Assembly: GCA_023229545.1 (NCBI GenBank)
Contig: JALNZB010000006.1
Span: 37,511-101,510, forward strand
Source: Sulfuritalea sp.
Lineage (GTDB): Bacteria; Pseudomonadota; Gammaproteobacteria; Burkholderiales; Rhodocyclaceae
Direction of reading: 5' to 3'
Length of the DNA: 64,000 bases
In this document: positions 49,498-57,495 of the stretch, in pieces
Numbering within the stretch: position 1 is the first letter of the stretch
Layout of the letters: every line of letters starts with the position of its first letter
The notes under the pieces: generated by a model
What the model saw: only the letters and a program-made list of their open reading frames with translations
Databases searched by the model: none
What the model was told of the DNA's origin: nothing
Translations under genes and position numbers: made by a program

Positions 49498-50868
49498 ATG
49501 ATGGCGAATCGTATCAGTTTCACCAAGGCAGCGCTTGACGCACTACCGGTGTCGGCGGTTGGGCAGCGGGCTACCTTTCACGACACCAAGACGCCCGGCC
49601 TGCAATTGCGGCTGACGGCCACCGGCGTCAAGACTTTCTCCATATTCCGTCGTGTGCGTGGAGGCGAGCCCGAGCGAGTGACGTTGGGGCGCTATCCCGC
49701 CATGAGCATCGAGCAGGCGCGGCGGCTGGCGATGGAAACCTCGGCGGCGATGGAGGGCGGCGAGAATCCGGCAGAGACGCGCAGGGCGGCTCGTGGAGAA
49801 CGCACCTTCGGTAATCTGTTCGAGGTCTATCTGGAGCGCCATGCCAAGCCGAGTAAACGTACCTGGCGCGAGGATCAGCAGCGTTTCGACCAGTATCTGA
49901 AAAAGCCACTGTCCGGCAAAAAACTGTCGATGGTGGATCGTCAAATGGTGTCTGCCGTGCATAGCGCCATCACATGCGCGGGTCATCCGGTTGTTGCCAA
50001 TCGGGTGCTGGCATTGGTCTCCAGCGTCTTCGGCTGGGGCATTTCGGCGGGGCTGTGCGACAACAACCCGGTACGTGGCATCAAACGCAATTCAGAGACA
50101 TCGCGCGACCGCTTTTTGCAGTCGAGCGAATTGCCGCGCTTCTTTGCCGCGCTGGCAGAGGAGCAAGATGACACGATCCGCGATTACCTGCTGTTGTCGT
50201 TGCTGACCGGTGCGAGGCGCGCCAACGTGCAGGCAATGCGCTGGGTCGACGTTGCCCTGGAGCGCAACGAGTGGCGTATTCCCATGACCAAAAACGGTAC
50301 GCCGCAGACCGTGACGCTGACGCCGGAGTCGCTGGAAATCCTGCTGCGCCGACAGGCAGCCAACGACGCTGCGGCAGACAAGCGTTCGCCTTTCGTCTTC
50401 CCCGGCCCCGGCAAGGCTGGCCACCTGATGGAGCCGAAAAAGGGCTGGCAGCGTATCCTTGAGCGTGCTGAAGTGATCGAGATTACCAATCGATTCACAC
50501 AGGCTGGACGCTACGATGAGGCGGTACAAGACCTGCGGGCGAAAGCTGCGGCCCAGCCGGGCGAGGCGCTTCAGGCGCTACGCAAGCATGCACAGGAGGC
50601 CGGTGTGCACACAGGGGATGCGGGGCTGGGAGATCTGCGCATCCACGATCTGCGCCGCACGCTGGGCAGTTGGCAAGCCAAGACCGGTGCATCGCTCGCC
50701 ATCATCGGCAAAAGCCTGAACCACAAGAACACGGCGACGACGGCGATCTATGCCCGGCTCGACCTTGACCCGGTGCGCGAGTCGATGGAGCGTGCAACTT
50801 CCGCCATGCTGACGGCGGCGGGGGTGAAGAAACCGGCGAAAGCCGTTACACTTGCAAAAACCTCATGA
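49498..50868 (+). CDS. P4-type tyrosine recombinase (integrase)
   Basis: The enzyme integrates and excises the island at tRNA-Met. The 456-residue protein has the DUF4102-type N-terminal arm-binding domain (about 5-95), a core-binding domain (about 105-215), and a catalytic domain with the Arg in TGARRANVQAMRW, HDLRRTLGSWQA, LNHKNT and the Tyr in TTAIYARLD (about 239, 383, 408 and 417). An insert of about 45 residues between the Lys strand and HxxR is longer than usual. It begins 167 bp inside attL. The VapBC-like pair follows. Confidence 0.95.
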   Translation: MMANRISFTKAALDALPVSAVGQRATFHDTKTPGLQLRLTATGVKTFSIFRRVRGGEPERVTLGRYPAMSIEQARRLAMETSAAMEGGENPAETRRAARGERTFGNLFEVYLERHAKPSKRTWREDQQRFDQYLKKPLSGKKLSMVDRQMVSAVHSAITCAGHPVVANRVLALVSSVFGWGISAGLCDNNPVRGIKRNSETSRDRFLQSSELPRFFAALAEEQDDTIRDYLLLSLLTGARRANVQAMRWVDVALERNEWRIPMTKNGTPQTVTLTPESLEILLRRQAANDAAADKRSPFVFPGPGKAGHLMEPKKGWQRILERAEVIEITNRFTQAGRYDEAVQDLRAKAAAQPGEALQALRKHAQEAGVHTGDAGLGDLRIHDLRRTLGSWQAKTGASLAIIGKSLNHKNTATTAIYARLDLDPVRESMERATSAMLTAAGVKKPAKAVTLAKTS

Positions 50869-50881
50869 CAGGAGCGAAATC

Positions 50882-51088
50882 ATGGGCGCAACCGAACGTA
50901 TTGCCGAACTTATGAAAGCCATGCACGAACGCGAGATCGGCGAGATGCTGGACTTCGCCGAATTCCTGCTCGCCAAGCGCGACAAGGAGAAGGCCGAAGC
51001 CTGGGCCACGCTCGACAAATACACGGGGCGCTACGACGGCGCCAAGTGGCAGCGCGGGGAACTCTACGACCGTGCCGGCCTTCGTTGA
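50882..51088 (+). CDS. VapB-like antitoxin candidate (DUF2281-like)
   Basis: The 68-residue protein has a helical N terminus (ATERIAELMKAMHEREIGEML) and a C-terminal WATLDKYTGRYDGAKWQRGELY, a pattern of antitoxins paired with PIN toxins. It overlaps the PIN toxin gene by 17 bases, starts 13 bases after the integrase, and has a GGAGCG ribosome-binding site. The DNA-binding part is not obvious. Confidence 0.72.
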   Translation: MGATERIAELMKAMHEREIGEMLDFAEFLLAKRDKEKAEAWATLDKYTGRYDGAKWQRGELYDRAGLR

Positions 51089-51470
51089 CACCAATGTCGC
51101 GGTCTATGCGCTTGGCCGCGATAGCGACAAGAAGGCGCGCGCCAAACAGGTGCTTGATGCCGCACCGATTGCCAGCAGCCAGGTCATCAACGAGGCGATC
51201 AGCGTGCTCACGGGCAAGCAGCGATTTGCCCGCGAAGAGGCTTACGAGGTTGCCGATGCCCTCATGAAGTTGGTCGCGGTGGCGCCCGTCACGGCGAACA
51301 CCGTGCGCGACGCCATGACTCTTGGCCTGCGATATGGCCTCAACCATTGGGATGCGTTGATCGTGGCCGCCGCACTCTCCACCGACTGTGACACGCTGTA
51401 TTCCGAAGACATGCAGGATGGGCAGGTGTTCGAGGGTCGGCTGACGGTGAAGAATCCTTTTATCGGTTGA
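51072..51470 (+). CDS. PIN-domain ribonuclease toxin (VapC-like)
   Basis: The 132-residue protein has the PIN acidic residues: the N-terminal FVDTNVAVYALG, the central INEAISVL and WDALIVAAALSTDC near the C terminus. Such toxins cut tRNA or rRNA. A GTG start at 51072 overlaps the antitoxin gene. Confidence 0.85.
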   Translation: MPAFVDTNVAVYALGRDSDKKARAKQVLDAAPIASSQVINEAISVLTGKQRFAREEAYEVADALMKLVAVAPVTANTVRDAMTLGLRYGLNHWDALIVAAALSTDCDTLYSEDMQDGQVFEGRLTVKNPFIG

Positions 51471-51487
51471 GTTAAACAGGGGGGCGC

Positions 51488-52285
51488 ATGAACAAAGATC
51501 AGCACGAATTGAGCCCTGCCGACAAAGAGAAGAAAGACGACGAAGGGCATCGACTGAAGTACCTTGCCAGTCTTGGCAACCTCGCCCACCGCTACCCCAT
51601 CAAGCAAGACCTGTGGAACAAGATGGAAGTCTTGCCCGTAGAGGGTGCGGCACTTTATTCGTATGGTCTTGACCCCGACACCATCCGGCAGGAGCTTGAA
51701 CACTGCGGGTACGAAGACAATTCCCTTGACGAGCTACCCAGTGACTTCGATGAACGCATACGGATCATCAAAAGTGCGGTCATTGCTGGTTCGATCAAGC
51801 GTGGGTCACCTGAAAACCGCAAGGCTGTCGGTTGCGATGACCATACCCTCATCAAAATAAGCAGCTTCGTGAAATGGCGCGAAAAACACCATGCTGATTG
51901 GAAACCGGCTGAGGCCACACCGGCTTATCCCGAGTACCAACCAGACTATGAACCAGGAGTATCCGAGCAACAAGACGGCGCGGCGAAGGAACAGCCTTTT
52001 GACCCACTCCGCACCAATGGCATAGCGTTGCTTTTTCCTCTTGATACGGAGAACACCAAGAACATTTCCATTTGGAAAGCCCTGGCCAAGAATGCCAAGC
52101 GGAATGGCCTCTCTGTTGCCAGAATCCAACTGATTGGCGGCAAAGCCCAAAGCCGGTTTGATCCCTTGAAAGTCGCTGAATGGTTGGTAGCAACAGGAAA
52201 GTATACGCAGAAAAAGGTAGACCAGATTCTTTCCAACAATTTACCTGCCCGCAGCGCCCATCTGAAAGACTTTTTTGCGTCGTAG
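51488..52285 (+). CDS. Conserved island protein, function unknown
   Basis: The 265-residue acidic protein has an N-terminal half with LGNLAHRYPIKQDLWNKMEV and GLDPDTIRQELEHCGY. A linker (about 130-165) rich in Pro/Glu/Gln precedes a C-terminal basic domain (NISIWKALAKNAKRNGLSV, then VAEWLVATGKYTQKKVDQIL). I know no family for it. The C-terminal domain has the look of a DNA-binding helical unit. A 156-bp gap with short repeats (GTAGCTG) follows before the excisionase-like gene. Confidence 0.6.
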   Translation: MNKDQHELSPADKEKKDDEGHRLKYLASLGNLAHRYPIKQDLWNKMEVLPVEGAALYSYGLDPDTIRQELEHCGYEDNSLDELPSDFDERIRIIKSAVIAGSIKRGSPENRKAVGCDDHTLIKISSFVKWREKHHADWKPAEATPAYPEYQPDYEPGVSEQQDGAAKEQPFDPLRTNGIALLFPLDTENTKNISIWKALAKNAKRNGLSVARIQLIGGKAQSRFDPLKVAEWLVATGKYTQKKVDQILSNNLPARSAHLKDFFAS

Positions 52286-52441
52286 CTGAGCAGGTCTTTC
52301 ATCGTTTTATCCCTCTTCTTGCGCTGTAGCTGGGCCTTAGCTGCGCCGTAGTTGCGCACATTTGCCTCGCATAACTTGCTCAACTCAAGCTTTCTCCTGT
52401 TCGCTCGGAATTGACCGGGTGACATTCATAGGAGAAATACA

Positions 52442-52672
52442 ATGTCACATGCAAATAAGCAGTCTGTTAGCAACTCCGTCATGCCGAATTCAAATCTGCT
52501 CGGCAATGATGCGGGTGCCGCCTATCTTGGCGTGACCCCGCGCACCCTCGAAGTCTGGCGCTGTACCAAGCGGCACCAGATTCCGTATATCAAAGTCGGT
52601 CGCTTGGTGAAGTATCGCCAATCCGATCTGGATACCTGGCTGACGGCGCAAACCGTTGGCATGGCAACTTGA
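52442..52672 (+). CDS. Excisionase/AlpA-like helix-turn-helix protein
   Basis: The 76-residue protein has an N-terminal low-complexity part and a MerR-like DNA-binding domain (NDAGAAYLGVTPRTLEVWRC, then IPYIKVGRLVKYRQSDLDTWL), the helix_turn_helix_17 pattern of excisionases. It may assist excision or regulate the island. A GGAG ribosome-binding site is nearby. Confidence 0.85.
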   Translation: MSHANKQSVSNSVMPNSNLLGNDAGAAYLGVTPRTLEVWRCTKRHQIPYIKVGRLVKYRQSDLDTWLTAQTVGMAT

Positions 52673-52686
52673 GGGAGGGCGCGACG

Positions 52687-53262
52687 ATGGCAATCGAAAC
52701 CTCTTCCCTCGTTCCCGGCTTTGACCTCAATGCCCTGCGCCTGCCGCAGAATTTCGGCGAGGCGTTGGGCGTCAAGCGTGTCCTTACGCGCGTCCCCGTG
52801 CGCAAACCAAACAAGTCCGAGTTCTTCCGCGTGCGTGCCGGCGAAAGCTGGCGCTTCCAGAGCATGATTCTGGAAATCAAGGAAGAAAGCGAAACCTATC
52901 TGGTCGCGCCCGAGGTGTGGAATGTCGTGTTCGAGTTGTTGCGTCCGGCCATGCTGCATCTGGCTATCGACCGCCACAACAACGTGTTCCTGATCCCGGT
53001 GCCGCTGCCGGGGCAGGACGGCCGCCGCAACCCGTGGCATCAGTCCCTCGCCGAAGTTGTGGCGACGGCGGAAACCCAGTGGGTGCGCAGCGTGGCGAAC
53101 ATGGCTATCGGCGGTTACGACATGCTGGTCGCCGAAGCAGTCTTGTCCGAACCGGAATGGCCCGATACGCCGTTCGACGAACTGATTGAAATCGCCTTTC
53201 GGGGGCGCATCATCCAGTCGCCGGATCATCCGGTGGTGGCGCAGTTGCTCGGGCGTTCGTGA
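52687..53262 (+). CDS. Conserved island protein upstream of the polymerase, unknown
   Basis: The 191-residue protein has FFRVRAGESWRFQSMILEIK, YLVAPEVWNVVFELL, and WPDTPFDELIEIAFRGRIIQ. I do not recognise the family. It overlaps the polymerase by one base (TGATG) and starts 14 bases after the excisionase-like gene, so it is most likely co-translated with them. The GAGGGAGGG ribosome-binding site supports ATG 52687 over an upstream TTG. Confidence 0.65.
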   Translation: MAIETSSLVPGFDLNALRLPQNFGEALGVKRVLTRVPVRKPNKSEFFRVRAGESWRFQSMILEIKEESETYLVAPEVWNVVFELLRPAMLHLAIDRHNNVFLIPVPLPGQDGRRNPWHQSLAEVVATAETQWVRSVANMAIGGYDMLVAEAVLSEPEWPDTPFDELIEIAFRGRIIQSPDHPVVAQLLGRS

Positions 53263-55106
53263 TGAACATGCCGCACTATCCGGGCGGCCTCTGGCTGGTG
53301 GACTTCGAGTTCCACCCCGCGCACGGTCGGGAGGGCAATCCTCCCGTGCCGGTGTGCATGGTGGCGCGCGAGTTCATTACCGGGCGCACGCTCCGCCTGT
53401 GGCAGGACGATCTGGCCTGCCACGCGGTAGCCCCCTTTCCGACCGACGCATCGGCGCTGTTCGTCGCCTACTACGCACCGGCGGAAATGGGCTGTTTCCT
53501 CGCCCTGGGCTGGCCGACGCCGGAGAACGTGCTCGACCTCTTCATCGCCTTCCGTCGCCACACCAACGGCAGGCTTCTTCCTGCCGGCAACGGCCTGCTC
53601 GGTGCCTTGGCCTTCTACGGCCTCGACGCCATCGCTGCCGACGAAAAGAACGCCATGCGCGACCTCGTGCTGCGACGTGGCCCGTGGAATGCTGCCGAGC
53701 AGCGGGCGATTCTCGACTATTGCGAATCCGACGTGCGGGCGCTCGCCAAGCTGCTGCCCGCCATGCGCCATGCCATCGACTGGTCACGCGCTGCGCTACA
53801 GGGCCGCTACGCCGTCGCGGTGGCGCACATGGAGCATAACGGCGTACCGCTCGACACGGAGGTTCTGGCGGCCCTTGAAACGGGCTGGCAAGGTATTCAG
53901 CATAGCCTGATCGCCGCCGTGGATGCGGATTACGGCGTCTATGACGGCACCACCTTTAAGCGCGAGCGCTTCGAGCACTATCTGATCGGCAAAGGCATCG
54001 CCTGGCCGCGCCTACCCACGGGCGCGCTCGACTTGCAGGACGACACCTTCAAGGACATGGCACGCACGCACCCGCAGCTTGCACCCCTGCGCGAGCTACG
54101 CAGTGCCTTGTCGCAGATGCGGCTGTCCGACCTCACGGTCGGCGACGACGGCCGCAACCGCTGCATGCTGTCCATGTTCCGCGCGAAGACCGGGCGCAAT
54201 CAGCCTTCCAACACCCGTTTCATCTTCGGCCCTTCTGTCTGGTTGCGTGGCCTGATTCAGCCGCCGCCGGGGTATGGTCTGGCCTATGTCGATTGGAGCC
54301 AGCAGGAATTCGGCATCGCCGCCGCGTTGTCGGGCGACGTAAGAATGATGGAAGCCTATGCCTCCGGCGACCCCTATCTTGCCTTCGCCAAGCAGGCCGG
54401 TGCCGTGCCGCAAGACGCCACCAAGCACAGCCACAAGGCCGAGCGTGACCAGTTCAAGGCGTGCGTGCTCGCGGTGCAGTACGGCATGGGCGACGAGAAC
54501 CTGGCCTATCGCATCAACCAGCCGAAGGCGCGGGCGCGTCAATTACTCGACCTGCACCGCCACACCTATCGCCGCTTCTGGGCCTGGTCGGATGGCGCAT
54601 TGAACCAGGCCGTTCTCGGCGGCAAACTCTGGACGACGTTCGGCTGGCAGGTGTTTGTCGGCGACGACCCCAACGGGCGCAGCCTGTGCAACTTCCCCAT
54701 GCAGGCCAACGGCGCCGAAATGCTGCGCCTCGCCTGCATCCGCCTGGTCGCCGACGGCGTGCGCATCTGCGCACCCGTGCATGATGCCATTTTGATCGAG
54801 GCACCGCTGGCGGAACTCGATGACGTAGTGGCACACACGCAAGCCGTGATGCGCGCTGCCAGCGCCGCCGTCCTCGGCGGCTTCATGCTCGAAAGCGATG
54901 CCAAGGTTGTTCGCTATCCCGAGCGCTACATGGACGAGCGAGGGGTGGCGATGTGGAACACGGTGATGGATCAGCTCGGGCTCGACGACCGAAAAGTCGG
55001 CGCTGGCGAGACGGGGACCTGTCCCCCGGTGGGACATTTACCTGTCCCGGCGAAGGACACCCGTACAGTCTTATCTATGTCTGATATAGAGTGCGAGTAT
55101 GCATAG
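53262..55106 (+). CDS. Family A DNA polymerase with N-terminal DEDD 3'-5' exonuclease-like domain
   Basis: The 614-residue protein has an N-terminal exonuclease-like domain (about 1-165; WLVDFEFHP, then ILDYCESDVRALAKLL). A family A polymerase domain follows (about 250-560) with motif A YVDWSQQEFGIAAALSGD, motif B ERDQFKACVLAVQYGMGDEN in two parts and motif C CAPVHDAILIEAPL. The 5'-3' exonuclease domain of Pol I is absent. The last 25 residues run into low-complexity sequence with a GGGACA/TGTCCC palindrome. It may copy the island or act in a defence response. A GTG at 53259 is an alternative start. Confidence 0.88.
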   Translation: MNMPHYPGGLWLVDFEFHPAHGREGNPPVPVCMVAREFITGRTLRLWQDDLACHAVAPFPTDASALFVAYYAPAEMGCFLALGWPTPENVLDLFIAFRRHTNGRLLPAGNGLLGALAFYGLDAIAADEKNAMRDLVLRRGPWNAAEQRAILDYCESDVRALAKLLPAMRHAIDWSRAALQGRYAVAVAHMEHNGVPLDTEVLAALETGWQGIQHSLIAAVDADYGVYDGTTFKRERFEHYLIGKGIAWPRLPTGALDLQDDTFKDMARTHPQLAPLRELRSALSQMRLSDLTVGDDGRNRCMLSMFRAKTGRNQPSNTRFIFGPSVWLRGLIQPPPGYGLAYVDWSQQEFGIAAALSGDVRMMEAYASGDPYLAFAKQAGAVPQDATKHSHKAERDQFKACVLAVQYGMGDENLAYRINQPKARARQLLDLHRHTYRRFWAWSDGALNQAVLGGKLWTTFGWQVFVGDDPNGRSLCNFPMQANGAEMLRLACIRLVADGVRICAPVHDAILIEAPLAELDDVVAHTQAVMRAASAAVLGGFMLESDAKVVRYPERYMDERGVAMWNTVMDQLGLDDRKVGAGETGTCPPVGHLPVPAKDTRTVLSMSDIECEYA

Positions 55107-55467
55107 CCCCGCCGGGACAGTGGCGGACGCGCAAATTCCGACGACCCGGTTTGCCTACAACCCGGAAGCCGGATCGCATACCGCTCGCGCGCCTACCAAG
55201 AAATTCATCAAGGGGCCGATTCCGTTGGAGTGGATTTCACGCGCCAATGTATTGCCGGGAAAGGCCGGTGCAGTTGGGCTGGCGCTGTGGTTTCTGGCGG
55301 GCGTGCAACGCTCGCAAACAGTGAAGCTGACTGGCGAGATCGAGAAGATCGCCGGGTGCGGGCGGAAGGCGGTTTATGCGGGGCTGGCGGCGCTGGAGGA
55401 GGTTGGATTGGTGAGGGTGGAGCGGCGGCGGGGTGCGAGGGCTGTTGTCAAGGTCATTAGTTGTTAG
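55099..55467 (+). CDS. Small winged-helix-like protein
   Basis: The 122-residue protein has a flexible start (about 1-45) and a compact domain with LEWISRANVLPGKAGAVGLA and EIEKIAGCGRKAVYAGLAAL, then EEVGLVRVERRRGARAVVKV. This looks like a winged helix with a beta hairpin. It overlaps the polymerase by eight bases and likely has a regulatory or accessory role. Confidence 0.65.
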   Translation: MHSPAGTVADAQIPTTRFAYNPEAGSHTARAPTKKFIKGPIPLEWISRANVLPGKAGAVGLALWFLAGVQRSQTVKLTGEIEKIAGCGRKAVYAGLAALEEVGLVRVERRRGARAVVKVISC

Positions 55468-55545
55468 ACTACGCCCAACAGTTGGAATTGACTTGAGTTA
55501 AAAACATAAGTGTCCACAGGCTTTCGATTTACATGGTGATCTGTT

Positions 55546-56070
55546 ATGGCGAGAAATAGGTGTAGAAAATTATTTGAAATGATGCAAAAGAAACGACTGG
55601 ACATTCCACTCAATTCAGGCATCTACAAAATTCGCGAGAGTAGCGATGCAATAAAAAGTTGGAACGAAAGTATTGATGTACTGATTGGTTGCAAGGCTAA
55701 GAGGAAAGGTCCGCCCGTGTTAAACCATTGTGCGGCAGACGATTACCCTCATTGGCTTAAAAGTATCCCGAGGGCAATTTCTGAGCGATTTGGTTATGAC
55801 ATATTGCCGGGGATGCGAGCTTTAACAGGTGACGGTTTGTCCGCTGGGGATATCGATAACTTAATAGGTACCTATGCCGATAAGATCGACCATCTAATCG
55901 AGGAGTGCGAAAGAGTGGACGGGCTGTTGTGCCGAAATATCCGCCATGAATACCTTCAGTGGGCTCTCGGTCGGTCAGAACTGAAGGACTTGATCAATTT
56001 ATCTTCGACCATTGCCGAGGGGATATTGAGTTCAGCAACAAAGTCTGGACCCAATAGCTTGGGGCGATAA
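55546..56070 (+). CDS. Island cargo protein, unknown
   Basis: I do not recognise this 174-residue protein. It is AT-richer than its neighbours, basic at the N terminus, and helical in the middle (LIGTYADKIDHLIEECERVDG) with three Cys. It has no signal peptide or membrane segment. The stop lies exactly at the start of the 79-bp direct repeat. Confidence 0.55.
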   Translation: MARNRCRKLFEMMQKKRLDIPLNSGIYKIRESSDAIKSWNESIDVLIGCKAKRKGPPVLNHCAADDYPHWLKSIPRAISERFGYDILPGMRALTGDGLSAGDIDNLIGTYADKIDHLIEECERVDGLLCRNIRHEYLQWALGRSELKDLINLSSTIAEGILSSATKSGPNSLGR

Positions 56071-56148
56071 CCGCTCAGTCGCGGTGCTTGTAATCAACCC
56101 CGCAAGCACCGCGCCATCGCTACCGCCTCGCGGACTGAACCACGCCAG
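56070..56148 (+). repeat. 79-bp direct repeat, left copy
   Basis: It matches 62471-62549 in 69 of 79 positions by hand count, without gaps, and encloses the helicase/nuclease cassette. A shorter similar stretch (CTGGCTTTGT) follows both copies. The remaining 168 bp to the next gene hold one copy of CAGCGCCGACT (56193) and no gene. Confidence 0.75.
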
Positions 56149-56316
56149 AGGCTACGCCACTGGCTTTGTCTCCCCTGCTATCGCCGTCCCGCCAGCGCCG
56201 ACTTTCAAATTGTCGAGGTTATTGATTTACCGTAGGCCGATCACCACCATCACTGCTTTCCGCACAAATCGCCCGCACATGCATAGTTAGATGTTTTGCG
56301 GTTGGATGTTTTACAT

Positions 56317-57132
56317 TCATCGAAGCGTGATGTATCCCGTATCGTCTACCTCGACGTACTTCTTCCCTGTTGGAGAAGAAACCTTAAGGGTACCTAGAAC
56401 CAGCGCGTACCTACCAATCAACCCTTTTTCATTCGACACTTGGAAACGTTCGTATAGTTCATTCACGAACCGCATTGGTACCCAAATGCTCATGCTGCCA
56501 CGACCACCCGTGTTGAGGCAAAGCCTAACGTTTTCCCAAAACTGAGCGGAAATAATCCTCCCCCAGTAGCCACGATACTGTCTCTCGTACACTTGGGACA
56601 CAGCATCAAACGGGACAAAGAAGTTCGCAACCGAAAACTCGCCAATACCGGCGACTTCCAGTATTTGCTGAGATGTCCGAAACTGGGGGGACTCCATAAG
56701 ATTACGGAGAATCTTGCTCAGACGCCGGTGCATAACGGCATCTGGGCGAGCGCCGCTGCCGATAAAATGGCCACCGCGACCGCCTGGATTAGGTGTGTTG
56801 GCATCGGGGTCGTTGTGTTTATCGTTATGTGCGCCGAAGTTAAAATCAAGGACGATGCGCTGTCCCGGATTATTAAGAATATCTTGATCATCTCCAGACC
56901 CGATATCGTTCTGATCATATTTGGAAGCAGCTAACGTGCAGCCCTCCTCATGCGGTCGTGCATAAAAGAGTGCGGCGTGTCCACTACGTGAAGCTTTCCG
57001 AAAATATGTTGGGGCAAGACATTCTGTGCAAATCAGGTATTGTTTCTTTCTTGCAAATTCGGTTGGCGGTAAGTCTCTAAAGCGGACTGCCGGATAAACC
57101 ACGCCGTCAAGCGTGCATTGTGCTGTGTCCAT
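56317..57132 (-). CDS. Cys-rich cassette protein, third gene of the helicase/nuclease operon
   Basis: The 271-residue protein has a CoiA-like N-terminal zinc-ribbon pattern (LICTECLAPTYFRK, then ALFYARPHEEGC). A Gly/Asn-rich linker (about 85-130) and a C-terminal beta-rich part with GYWGRIISAQFWENV and SIWVPMRFVNELYERF follow. I know no named family. Its AT-rich sequence fits the same origin as the helicase. A 40-bp gap separates it from the coiled-coil gene. Confidence 0.65.
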   Translation of the reverse strand: MDTAQCTLDGVVYPAVRFRDLPPTEFARKKQYLICTECLAPTYFRKASRSGHAALFYARPHEEGCTLAASKYDQNDIGSGDDQDILNNPGQRIVLDFNFGAHNDKHNDPDANTPNPGGRGGHFIGSGARPDAVMHRRLSKILRNLMESPQFRTSQQILEVAGIGEFSVANFFVPFDAVSQVYERQYRGYWGRIISAQFWENVRLCLNTGGRGSMSIWVPMRFVNELYERFQVSNEKGLIGRYALVLGTLKVSSPTGKKYVEVDDTGYITLR

Positions 57133-57172
57133 GTTTGTTGTTCCTAGAACCCCACATCTTAGGAGGGCAGTA

Positions 57173-57433
57173 CTAGCCGGTGGTGTTCATATTTAGGATT
57201 TCCAAAGCCGCCAAGACTTGCTTGGCAAACGAGTGCCCCTCTCCCCACCAGTTGAGTTCATCGTGTATTTGCGAAAGACCCGAATTCAGATTGGTATTTA
57301 GCGTACTCAGCTCACTCGTTGCCGCACCAAGGTCGTAAGAAACGGACTGCTCCAGCGCCTCAATCCGAGTGATGATTTCGTCTTGCTTATCAATCAACGT
57401 TTCCAAAAGAGCCTCGATTCTCGAAGTGTCCAT
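57173..57433 (-). CDS. Small coiled-coil protein, second gene of the cassette
   Basis: The roughly 86-residue protein is helical (SRIEALLETLIDKQDEIITR, then IEALEQSVSYDLGAATSELS), consistent with a coiled coil, and ends in ALEILNMNTTG. The ATG at 57433 has an AAGGAACG ribosome-binding site, while the open frame upstream overlaps the helicase stop. Its position suggests a partner or adaptor of one of the large proteins. Confidence 0.6.
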   Translation of the reverse strand: MDTSRIEALLETLIDKQDEIITRIEALEQSVSYDLGAATSELSTLNTNLNSGLSQIHDELNWWGEGHSFAKQVLAALEILNMNTTG

Positions 57434-57495
57434 GTATCGTTCCTTCATTAAGTTTATAGAGGACAAGTGCGACGCAAGATTGCATTTATGTGGGC

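Noticed and set aside
51946..52425. Minus-strand frame with a protein-like N-terminal part (ANRRKLELSKLCEANVRNYG)
   Set aside because: Most of it is antisense to the well-formed gene at 51488-52285 and only about 45 codons lie in free DNA; it could be a remnant but cannot be supported.
53186..53839. 217-codon frame overlapping the polymerase start
   Set aside because: It is a shifted shadow of the polymerase; its product is Arg-rich without motifs.
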